This document shows positions 9,016 through 14,686 of a stretch of DNA of 64,000 nucleotides, piece by piece. Numbering within the stretch: position 1 is the first letter of the stretch; every line of letters starts with the position of its first letter. The notes beneath the pieces were generated by a model, which saw only the letters and a program-made list of their open reading frames with translations, was not told the origin of the DNA and did no database searches. The stretch spans positions 62,001 through 126,000 of the forward strand of contig JACKDW010000023.1 in assembly GCA_020633295.1 (NCBI GenBank), written 5' to 3'. The DNA is from Myxococcales bacterium. GTDB taxonomy: Bacteria; Myxococcota_A; Polyangia; Nannocystales; Nannocystaceae. Both the position numbers and the translations under genes were made by a program.

Positions 9016-10521
9016 CTAGCGCGCCGTCGCTCGCCCGCGCATCAGCAGCAGGTAGGCGGTCGCCGAGACCAGGAAGCCGCTGAACCACGCGCCCTGGAAC
9101 AGGAAGCTCAGGCTGGGGTGCACGAGGCCGAGCAGCACCGCGGCGATGCCGAGGACCATGGCCGCGATCGCGCGCACGTTGAACCCGCTGGTGTAGCGGT
9201 AGGGGCCGCGCGACTGGTAGAGCCCGGCGAGGTCGAGCTGCGTGCCGCGCAGCAGCCAGTAGTCCGCGATCAGCACGCCGCCGACCGCCCCGAGCAGACC
9301 CGAGTAGCTGACGAGCCACCCGATCAGCACGTCGAGGATGAGCCACGGGCACAGCAGCACGCCGAGCGCCGCCGCGATCAGGCCGCCGGCGCGGAACGAG
9401 ATCCGGCGCGGGAACGCGTTCGAGAACGAGTTCGCGGGCGACACGATGTTGGCGGCGATGTTGGTCGAGAGCGTGGCGATCGCCAGGGTCAACATGGCGA
9501 AGAACGCGAGCGTCGTCGAGCCGCTCTCGCGCGCGAGCCGCTCGACGAGCTTGACCGGATCCCAGATCGCCTCGCCGTAGAGGATCACGGTCGCCGAGGT
9601 CACGACGACGCCCACGAAGGAGAACAGCATCATCGTCGTCGGCAGCCCGTACAGCTGCCCGAGCGCCTGCTCGCGCTGGCTCTTGCTGTAGCGCGTGAAG
9701 TCCGGGATGTTGAGCGACAGCGTCGCCCAGAAGCCGACCATCGCGGTGACGCCGGGCAGGAACACCTGACCCATCCACGCGAGCCCGCTGAGCTTGTCGG
9801 CCTCGGACTCGAGCGCGCTTGCCTTGTCGAGCACCGTCAGCAGCCCGCCCGCGCTGCTCGTCGCCCACCACAAGAGCGCCACGCCGACGAGCAGCAGAAA
9901 CGGCGCGGCCAGGCTCTCGAGCCACTTGATCGACTCGGTGCCCTTCCACACGAAGTACACGTTGAGCAGCCAGAAGCCGAGGAACGCGAGCCACGAGGGC
10001 AGCGTGAGGCCGACGAAGGTCGCGCCGCCGCCGAGCGCGAGCCAGCCCGGCCACAGCAGCCCGATCATCGTCGAGAGCGCCTCGCCGCCGATGTAGGTCT
10101 GGATCCCGAACCAGCCGCAGGCCACGAGCGCGCGCGCGATGCTGGGGACGTGCGAGCCGCGGACGCCGAAGGGGGCGCGCGCGAACACGGGGAACGGGAT
10201 GCCGTAGCGGGTGCCCGCGTGCGCGTTGAGGACCATCGGCAGCAGCACGATCAGGTTGCCGAGGCCGATCGTGATCATCGCCTGCCACCAGTTCATGCCG
10301 CTCTGCACCAGCTGGCTCGCGAGCACGTAGGTCGGCACGCACACCGCCATGCCGACCCACAGCGCCGCGAGGTTCCAGCGCGTCCACGTGCGCTCGCTGG
10401 CGCTCGTGGGGTTGAGGTCGGGGTTGTGCAGCTCGGGGTCGGACGGCGCGACGAGCAGCTCGACGAGCCCGTCGCGCTCGCGGGTTGTAGGGGCGCTCTG
10501 GCTTGCTGGCGGCATGGACAT
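9016..10521 (-). CDS. NCS1-family nucleobase/hydantoin-type permease
   Basis: 501 residues from the ATG at 10521 (a second ATG at 10515 has AGGG about 8 bases upstream and may be the true start). It begins with the NCS1 signature TSASERTWTRWNLAALWVGMAVCVPTYVLASQL, where the ERTW..N.. pattern precedes membrane segment 1. It has about 12 hydrophobic segments, including GLGNLIVLLPMVLNAHAGTRYGIPFPVFARAPFG, which matches the conserved substrate/sodium region of transporters for allantoin, hydantoin, uracil or cytosine. Later motifs (LSLNIPDFTRYSKSQREQ, NSFSNAFPRRISFRAGG) are also family-typical. Substrate choice is not readable by eye. It is 54 bases upstream (in transcription direction) of the SLC12-like gene. 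Confidence 0.9.
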   Translation of the reverse strand: MSMPPASQSAPTTRERDGLVELLVAPSDPELHNPDLNPTSASERTWTRWNLAALWVGMAVCVPTYVLASQLVQSGMNWWQAMITIGLGNLIVLLPMVLNAHAGTRYGIPFPVFARAPFGVRGSHVPSIARALVACGWFGIQTYIGGEALSTMIGLLWPGWLALGGGATFVGLTLPSWLAFLGFWLLNVYFVWKGTESIKWLESLAAPFLLLVGVALLWWATSSAGGLLTVLDKASALESEADKLSGLAWMGQVFLPGVTAMVGFWATLSLNIPDFTRYSKSQREQALGQLYGLPTTMMLFSFVGVVVTSATVILYGEAIWDPVKLVERLARESGSTTLAFFAMLTLAIATLSTNIAANIVSPANSFSNAFPRRISFRAGGLIAAALGVLLCPWLILDVLIGWLVSYSGLLGAVGGVLIADYWLLRGTQLDLAGLYQSRGPYRYTSGFNVRAIAAMVLGIAAVLLGLVHPSLSFLFQGAWFSGFLVSATAYLLLMRGRATAR

Positions 10522-10645
10522 CCCTGTCAGGCTTCGCCGGGCCCGTCGCGGGCCCGCCCCGCGATGGTGGCACACCCCGGCGCGCTTGCGCAGCCGCGCG
10601 GCGCAATTCGTCGCCGCGTCGCGAGGTCGCCGGCGAGCTCGGGGA

Positions 10646-11737
10646 TCAGTGCAGGAGGGCGCCCGTGCGCACGACCGCGTTGTTGCGGATGTCCATGTAG
10701 AACATCTGGTACTCGATCGGGTGGTAGTTCTGCGGCCCGATGATCCACAGCAGCGCGCGGCTCTTGAGGTCGCGCTCCGGGTCGCCGAGCCTCGTCACGC
10801 GCAGGAGGCCGCCGGTGCAGCGCGCGTCGGCGAACGCGGGCTTGACCGCCGGCGCCTCGGTGTCGAAGAACACCGCGCCCGCGTGCTCGACCGCGGGCAC
10901 GTGCTCGTCGCTCGTGGTCCAGGAGAGCGGGTTGACGCACAGCAGCGCGCCCGCGGGCTCGCGCAGCGCGGCGAAGTCGAGCGCGCTCGCGCGGTACTCG
11001 GGGCCGCGCGCGTTCCAGGTCGCGACGCAGCCGAGCTGCTTCGGACCCTCGCAGACCGGCAGCCCGACGGACTCGGCGGTCAGCGGCGCCCCTGGCAGGT
11101 AGGCCGCGATCAGGCGCTCCGCGAGCGGCTGGCCGGCGATCCGCTCGCGCGCGAGCCGGGCCCCCAGCACGGCGCCCTGACTGTGTCCGGCGAGGATGAA
11201 CGGGCGATCGCCGACGCGCGCGAGGAACTCGTCGAAGGCCGCCGAGACGTCCGCGTACGCGACGTCGATCGCGCGCGCGCCGGCCTCGTCGGCCTGCGTA
11301 AAGGCCCTCCCGTGCGCCTGCCGGTAGTAGGGCGCGTACACGGCGCAGCACGCGTTAAACACGCTCGCCTGGATCATCGTGCCGCCGCGCGCGGTCGCCT
11401 TGTGGATCTTCGGATCGTCGTGAGGCGCGTTCCACTGGCGCCCGAGCGCCGTCGTCGGGTGCAGGTAGAACACGGCCGCGGGCGCGTCGTGCTGGTCGAT
11501 CGCCGGGGACGAGGGCAGCGAGACGTCGGCGCCGTCTGTCCCCTCGGGCAGCGCGGCCCAGGCCGTCGGTTCGCTGTACTTGGGAGCAGGTGGCGTCGCG
11601 CCCGGGGTAAACGGGCCGGGGTCGAGCGCGATCATCAGCCAGCGATCGACGGTCAGCGCCGCCGCGACGCCGCCCGCGAGGATGATGAGCGCGAGCGCGC
11701 GGAGGATTCTCGAACGCGCGGAGCGCTGCTTGGCCAC
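10646..11737 (-). CDS. DUF3089 alpha/beta-hydrolase, membrane-anchored or secreted
   Basis: 363 residues. A basic start followed by ILRALALIILAGGVAAALTV makes an N-terminal anchor or signal sequence. The family match is to DUF3089: VFYLHPTTALG (about 89), FNACCAVYAPYYRQ (about 127), AYADVSAAFDEFLARVG and the nucleophile elbow ILAGHSQGAVLGARL, with the presumed catalytic Ser at about 186 in GHSQG. Members are called lysophospholipase-like, but biochemical evidence is thin. The C-terminus ends in a conserved LWIIGPQNYHPIEYQMFYMDIRNN block. It lies downstream (in transcription direction) of the Y RNA array but nearly 300 bases away and separated by a tandem repeat, so it is probably a separate unit. 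Confidence 0.85.
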   Translation of the reverse strand: MAKQRSARSRILRALALIILAGGVAAALTVDRWLMIALDPGPFTPGATPPAPKYSEPTAWAALPEGTDGADVSLPSSPAIDQHDAPAAVFYLHPTTALGRQWNAPHDDPKIHKATARGGTMIQASVFNACCAVYAPYYRQAHGRAFTQADEAGARAIDVAYADVSAAFDEFLARVGDRPFILAGHSQGAVLGARLARERIAGQPLAERLIAAYLPGAPLTAESVGLPVCEGPKQLGCVATWNARGPEYRASALDFAALREPAGALLCVNPLSWTTSDEHVPAVEHAGAVFFDTEAPAVKPAFADARCTGGLLRVTRLGDPERDLKSRALLWIIGPQNYHPIEYQMFYMDIRNNAVVRTGALLH

Positions 11738-11931
11738 GACCCCAGTCTACACGAGCCGCCGGAGCGCTCGCCACAGCCGCGGCGGTCGAGGCGGGGCGAG
11801 GCGACGAGACCGGGCACGAACGCGGACTCGGGAGCATGGACGCCTCCGTCGAGCCGTCGCGCGCGCTGGCGAAGCCGCCCATCGGTAGCCTCGCGTCCGA
11901 AACGGACGTGATGTCAGACGGCCGCGAGCGA

Positions 11932-12022
11932 GGAAGCGCGTCGAGCAAGCGCGTCGAGGAAGCGCGTCGAGCAAGCGCGTCGAGGAAGCGCGTCGAGCAA
12001 GCGCGTCGAGCAATCACGTCGA
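11932..12022. repeat. seven tandem 13-bp repeats
   Basis: Seven units of 13 bases alternate between two forms that differ at one base (ggaagcgcgtcga and gcaagcgcgtcga), the last unit being degenerate (gcaatcacgtcga). The repeat lies just beyond the last Y RNA-like gene, between it and the DUF3089 gene. Because 13 is not a multiple of 3, it would not encode a simple peptide repeat, which speaks against coding use of the small frames here. Possible roles are a protein-binding array or a replication-slippage remnant. Confidence 0.85.
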
Positions 12023-12033
12023 GGAGAGAAGGT

Positions 12034-12158
12034 GACCGCGACGAGGGGGTGCAAGAGATTCCGTGTTCTGCCACTTGAACCAACGCCCCGAAGAGGCGCC
12101 CCGGAGTCGAACCGGGATCACGTTTCTAAGAGATGTACTCCTGCAGGCATTCGCGGTC
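12034..12158 (-). ncRNA. Y RNA-like RNA (copy 3 of 3) with permuted tRNA-like module
   Basis: Read on the minus strand, the ends pair perfectly over 8 bases (GACCGCGA at 12158-12151 with TCGCGGTC at 12041-12034). A second stem joins GCAGGAG with CTCTTGC. Inside is a circularly permuted tRNA: a T arm (CCCGG-TTCGACT-CCGGG, 12116-12100), the 3' strand of a 7-bp acceptor-like stem (12099-12093), a 3-base cap, the 5' acceptor strand (12089-12083), then a D arm (GTTC..GAAC). In this copy the stem corresponding to the anticodon stem is weak (only two standard pairs in the register used by the other two copies), though a CACG/CGTG alternative exists. It lies downstream of the rsr gene on the same strand. 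The ends given are those of the pairing stem, not mapped transcript ends. Confidence 0.75.
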
Positions 12159-12312
12159 GAAGCTGGTGGATTTCGCGTCGCGCGAGCGCTCGGCCGGCGG
12201 GCCGAGCGTGCGCGAGTCGGAGGCGAGCCTCCTCTCGAGCTGTCGCTCGTGACAGGCGCACGAGTCGTTCGGCGGCGGCGCTCGCTCGCGGGTCTCGAGG
12301 GCGAGAGAAGGT

Positions 12313-12444
12313 GACCATGACGAGGGGTCGCAAGAGGAACTACACGCGTTCTGACCATTGAACCAGCGCCCCGCACACGGGGCGCCCCGGAGTCGAACCG
12401 GGATCTCGTATCTGGAAGATGTACTCCTGCAGGCATTCACGGTC
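12313..12444 (-). ncRNA. Y RNA-like RNA (copy 2 of 3) with permuted tRNA-like module
   Basis: Same plan as the other copies. End stem GACCGTGA (12444-12437) pairs with TCATGGTC (12320-12313) over 8 bases, with changes relative to copy 3 that keep pairing. Upper stem GCAGGAG/CTCTTGC. T arm at 12402-12386 with loop TTCGACT; acceptor-like stem GCGCCCC/GGGGCGC (12385-12379 and 12372-12366) is perfect and capped by 6 bases. The D arm is GTTC-AATGGTCA-GAAC. The position equivalent to the anticodon stem pairs over 5 bases (CGTGT with ATACG), and the bases that would make an anticodon loop read CTTCCAG (Gly UCC-like). In this topology the 'anticodon' bases sit in an internal loop below the tRNA-like head. 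Confidence 0.82.
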
Positions 12445-12472
12445 GAAGCTTGAGGGGGACCTTTCGCGGCGT

Positions 12473-12534
12473 GAAGAGAGAGAGAGAGGGAGAGAGATAG
12501 AGAGAGAGAGGGAGAGAGAGAGAGGATCGCGACG
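12473..12534. repeat. GA-rich purine tract between Y RNA copies 1 and 2
   Basis: About 60 bases that are almost only A and G on the plus strand, mostly (GA)n, directly abutting the end stem of Y RNA copy 1 at 12535. On the transcribed strand it is a (CT)n tract immediately after the RNA. It contrasts sharply with the surrounding G+C-rich sequence. It could be a simple microsatellite, or a tract that affects transcription or RNA processing. Confidence 0.85.
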
Positions 12535-12662
12535 AGGGGGTGTGAGAGCATGCTCCGCGCGCGTTGCCGTTACGCAAACGCCCTGCAGCGTGATAGGGCG
12601 CCCTGGAGTCGAACCAGGTTCTCGCGGCTTTCAATGATGTATTCCCACATGCATTCGCGATC
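12535..12662 (-). ncRNA. Y RNA-like RNA (copy 1 of 3) with permuted tRNA-like module
   Basis: The best-formed copy and the one nearest rsr, starting about 63 bases after its stop codon. End stem GATCGCGA (12662-12655) pairs perfectly with TCGCGATC (12542-12535). The upper stem is GTGGGA/TCTCAC, a compensated version of the GCAGGAG/CTCTTGC stem in the other copies. T arm CCTGG-TTCGACT-CCAGG (12618-12602); acceptor-like stem GCGCCCT/AGGGCGT (12601-12595 with 12584-12578) with a 10-base cap; D arm GCGT-AACGGCA-ACGC (12575-12561). The anticodon-equivalent stem CGCGG/CCGCG is a perfect 5 bp, with loop-equivalent bases TTGAAAG (Phe GAA-like). Every helix differs in sequence from copies 2 and 3 yet stays paired, which is strong evidence for a conserved RNA. 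Confidence 0.85.
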
Positions 12663-12725
12663 GGGACGTGAGCTCTGGAAGGGCGTGGCGGGCGGCGACC
12701 GCAGAGCGGTCGCCGTCGCCGGGGA

Positions 12726-14276
12726 TCACAGCGTGATCCCGTCGATCACCCCGACCCAGTGATCGGGGTGCAGCTGGCCGCAGGCGAACGCGGCGAGCAG
12801 CGTGAACACGGCGTCGCTGAAGCCGCCGACGTTGAGGATGTCATCCCGCTCGGGCGCCTGCGTGGTGCCGTAGGGCTGGATGTCGATGCAGGCCAGCTTG
12901 GCCTGCGGGTTGCGCCGCTTGTACTTCGTCCACTCCTCCATGACGGCGGTCCCGCGGAAGCCGACGCGGCGGTCGATCCATGACTCGTTGTCGGAGACGA
13001 AGACCACGAGGTCTCCCTTCGCGCGGCGGCGGTTGAGGTGGCGCAGCGGCGCCGCGCAGTCGGTGCCGCCCGAGGGCAGCCCGGCGAGCTTGGTCGCGTT
13101 CTTGAGCACGCTGTCCTCGGCCTTGAGCGCGCACGTGTTGACGCGGTGCGAGAACGGGATGACCTCGGCGCCAGGGTTGGTGCGCAGGAACGCCGCGCCG
13201 ATGAGCGCCGCGACGTCGATGCAGCGGACCGCCGAGCTCGCGCCCGGGCGGTAGCCCGTGACCGGGCTGTGCATGGATCCCGAGATGTCCGGGAGGACAT
13301 AGACCTTCCCCTCGACGCGCGGCACGTTGGCGATCGCGACCTCCATGGCCGCCTGCAGCGCCTGCTTGACCGCCGCCGGCACGTCGCGGGAGACCTGCGT
13401 GTGCGCGACCATGAGCTGGTAGGGGAACACCCGCGCGCGGCGGATCTGCTCCGGGTCGGCGAGGCGCGCCGCGATCCGCTCGGTGAGCGCCGCGTCGTTG
13501 AACACGCCGTGGCGGGCGAAGGTGTTGAGGTTCATGCGCGTCATCTGCCAGCCCGCGTCGCGGGCGACGCCGCACCAGGCGCGCTCGTCGAGCTCGAGGC
13601 TCGTGAGCAGCTGGAACGGGACCTTGGGCACCGGGCCGTCGCGGTCCTGCTTGTACGCCTCGTACGCCTTGACCGTGTCGGGCAGCGCGTCGGGGTCGTA
13701 GGGGCGCCCGACGAGGTAGCCGAAGAGCGCGCGGCGAGACGCGCTCGCGGGCTTCGGGTGCACCATCTTGAGGATGTCGACGAGCGAAGGGCTGTTGCCG
13801 ACGCTCGCGCGGAAGATCGCGTCGTCCGAGCGCTGGTCGAGCCAGCGCCGCACGAGCCGCTTGGGCCGGGTGCCGAGCGAGCGGCGACCCGTCACGCCGG
13901 AGCGGAGGATCTGGACGAAGTTGCGCAGCAGCTTGCCGTTGTCGATCACGCGATCGAACACGCGCTCGCAGAGGGCGCCGTCGCGGGCCGCGAGGTGGGC
14001 GACGAGCAGCGCGGGCATATCCTTCATGTGCCCGCGCTCGCGGGCGTAGATCGCCGTCTTGGCGATGAAGCGCGGGTCGACCTGGGCGCACAGCTCGAGC
14101 ACGGCGTCGAGCTGCTGCGCGGCGCCGGCGTAGAACGTGCTGTTGAGACAGCCGGTCGCCGCGTACTGGGCGAGCGCGTGGGTGGCCGCGAGGGAGTAGG
14201 CGACGCCGCCTGCCTCGTTGACCGTGTCGGCGTCGGGGACGTCGACGTAGGCGCGGAACAGCTGCTTGTTGGCCAT
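12726..14276 (-). CDS. rsr: Ro60/Rsr RNA-binding protein (TROVE and vWA domains)
   Basis: 516 residues from the ATG at 14276, chosen because AAGGAGAG lies 6-7 bases upstream; the frame also has an ATG six codons earlier. Residues about 1-320 form the TROVE HEAT-repeat ring, with the family block FIAKTAIYARERGHMKDMP (70-88) and later the RRSLGTRPKRLVRRWL block. Residues about 324-500 form a von Willebrand A domain with an intact MIDAS: D330-x-S332-x-S334 in LPDISGSMHS, plus SGGTDCAAP and VFVSDNE. Ro proteins bind the end-stem of Y RNAs and the 3' ends of misfolded RNAs, and in bacteria work with exoribonucleases in RNA decay and stress survival. Three Y RNA-like genes follow on the same strand. 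No rtcB or rtcA gene is in the window. Confidence 0.93.
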   Translation of the reverse strand: MANKQLFRAYVDVPDADTVNEAGGVAYSLAATHALAQYAATGCLNSTFYAGAAQQLDAVLELCAQVDPRFIAKTAIYARERGHMKDMPALLVAHLAARDGALCERVFDRVIDNGKLLRNFVQILRSGVTGRRSLGTRPKRLVRRWLDQRSDDAIFRASVGNSPSLVDILKMVHPKPASASRRALFGYLVGRPYDPDALPDTVKAYEAYKQDRDGPVPKVPFQLLTSLELDERAWCGVARDAGWQMTRMNLNTFARHGVFNDAALTERIAARLADPEQIRRARVFPYQLMVAHTQVSRDVPAAVKQALQAAMEVAIANVPRVEGKVYVLPDISGSMHSPVTGYRPGASSAVRCIDVAALIGAAFLRTNPGAEVIPFSHRVNTCALKAEDSVLKNATKLAGLPSGGTDCAAPLRHLNRRRAKGDLVVFVSDNESWIDRRVGFRGTAVMEEWTKYKRRNPQAKLACIDIQPYGTTQAPERDDILNVGGFSDAVFTLLAAFACGQLHPDHWVGVIDGITL

Positions 14277-14686
14277 GATGGTCTCTCCTTGCATGCCGCC
14301 GAAGCGGCCGACGTGCAGGGGTAGAGCAGCGTTCGCGCCAGCCGGCGCGCGGCGGCGCGGAGTCGTAGAGTTCGCTGTGTTTTCAATAATTTACGCGAGG
14401 CTTCGCGATGGCACAGATGCAACTAATTTATCAAAATTGATAAATCAACGCGCCAACAATATATGTCCACGAGTTCACGTTCGCGCCTCGCCGCGCGTCA
14501 CGGCGCGTTCGGCCATCGGCGCGAATCGTTGCACCTGACCAAAGAGTCCTCTGGCGAGGACGCGGCCTACGGGCGTCGCTCGTCTCCGGTGAGCTCGCTC
14601 GCCCTCGGGGCGCTGTGCTCCCCGCGCTCCACGGCGTCATCGGGACCTCCGGTCGATCGCGACCGACCGGGCGAAGACGCGTGCGC
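14277..14686. other. gene-free region upstream of rsr, AT-rich island
   Basis: No convincing coding frame. The part 14380-14465 is strikingly AT-rich for this genome and carries the inverted repeat listed separately. On the minus strand it contains TAAATTATT (about 14395-14387), a possible -10-like element for rsr. I looked for a sigma-54 type -24/-12 pair, since some bacterial rsr operons use it, and did not find one with correct spacing. The remainder (14470-14686) is ordinary GC-rich spacer after the porin gene, with a short hairpin around tcctctggcgagga (about 14547-14560). Confidence 0.5.
14426..14445. promoter_or_regulatory. inverted repeat, candidate operator upstream of rsr
   Basis: Perfect 8-bp arms (atttatca and tgataaat) separated by 4 bases. 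It is about 150 bases upstream of the rsr start and in the only AT-rich stretch of the region. Such a palindrome suits a dimeric regulator. Which protein binds, and whether it controls rsr or something else, is unknown. Confidence 0.5.

Noticed and set aside
6715..10743. A 1342-codon open frame on the plus strand
   Set aside because: It lies antisense to the SLC12-like and NCS1 permease genes, is extremely rich in Arg, His, Gln and Asp and has no recognisable domain. Such long shadow frames are usual in DNA of this GC content.
11932..12022. CRISPR array
   Set aside because: Units are contiguous with no spacers and are only 13 bases.
11747..12078. Small open frames across the 13-bp repeat, giving repetitive Arg/Ala/Ser peptides
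   Set aside because: They are produced by the tandem repeat in several frames, lack ribosome sites and show no family resemblance.
12034..12662. Three ordinary tRNA genes with long introns (5' half of one unit with 3' half of the next)
   Set aside because: Copy 1 5' half with copy 2 3' half pairs at only part of the anticodon and acceptor stems, whereas each half pairs fully within its own unit in copies 1 and 2. Copy 2 5' half with copy 3 3' half is a fair match, so this alternative is not excluded for copy 3 alone.
12034..12662. A two-piece permuted tmRNA
   Set aside because: There is no tag-peptide reading frame or pseudoknot region, and the elements have a standard D arm with GG, unlike tmRNA. 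The neighbouring rsr gene favours Y RNA.
14400..14425. Sigma-54 promoter (tggcac..gc) upstream of rsr
   Set aside because: The sequence tggcacagatgcaac is on the wrong strand for rsr and the GG-to-GC spacing is 9 instead of 12.
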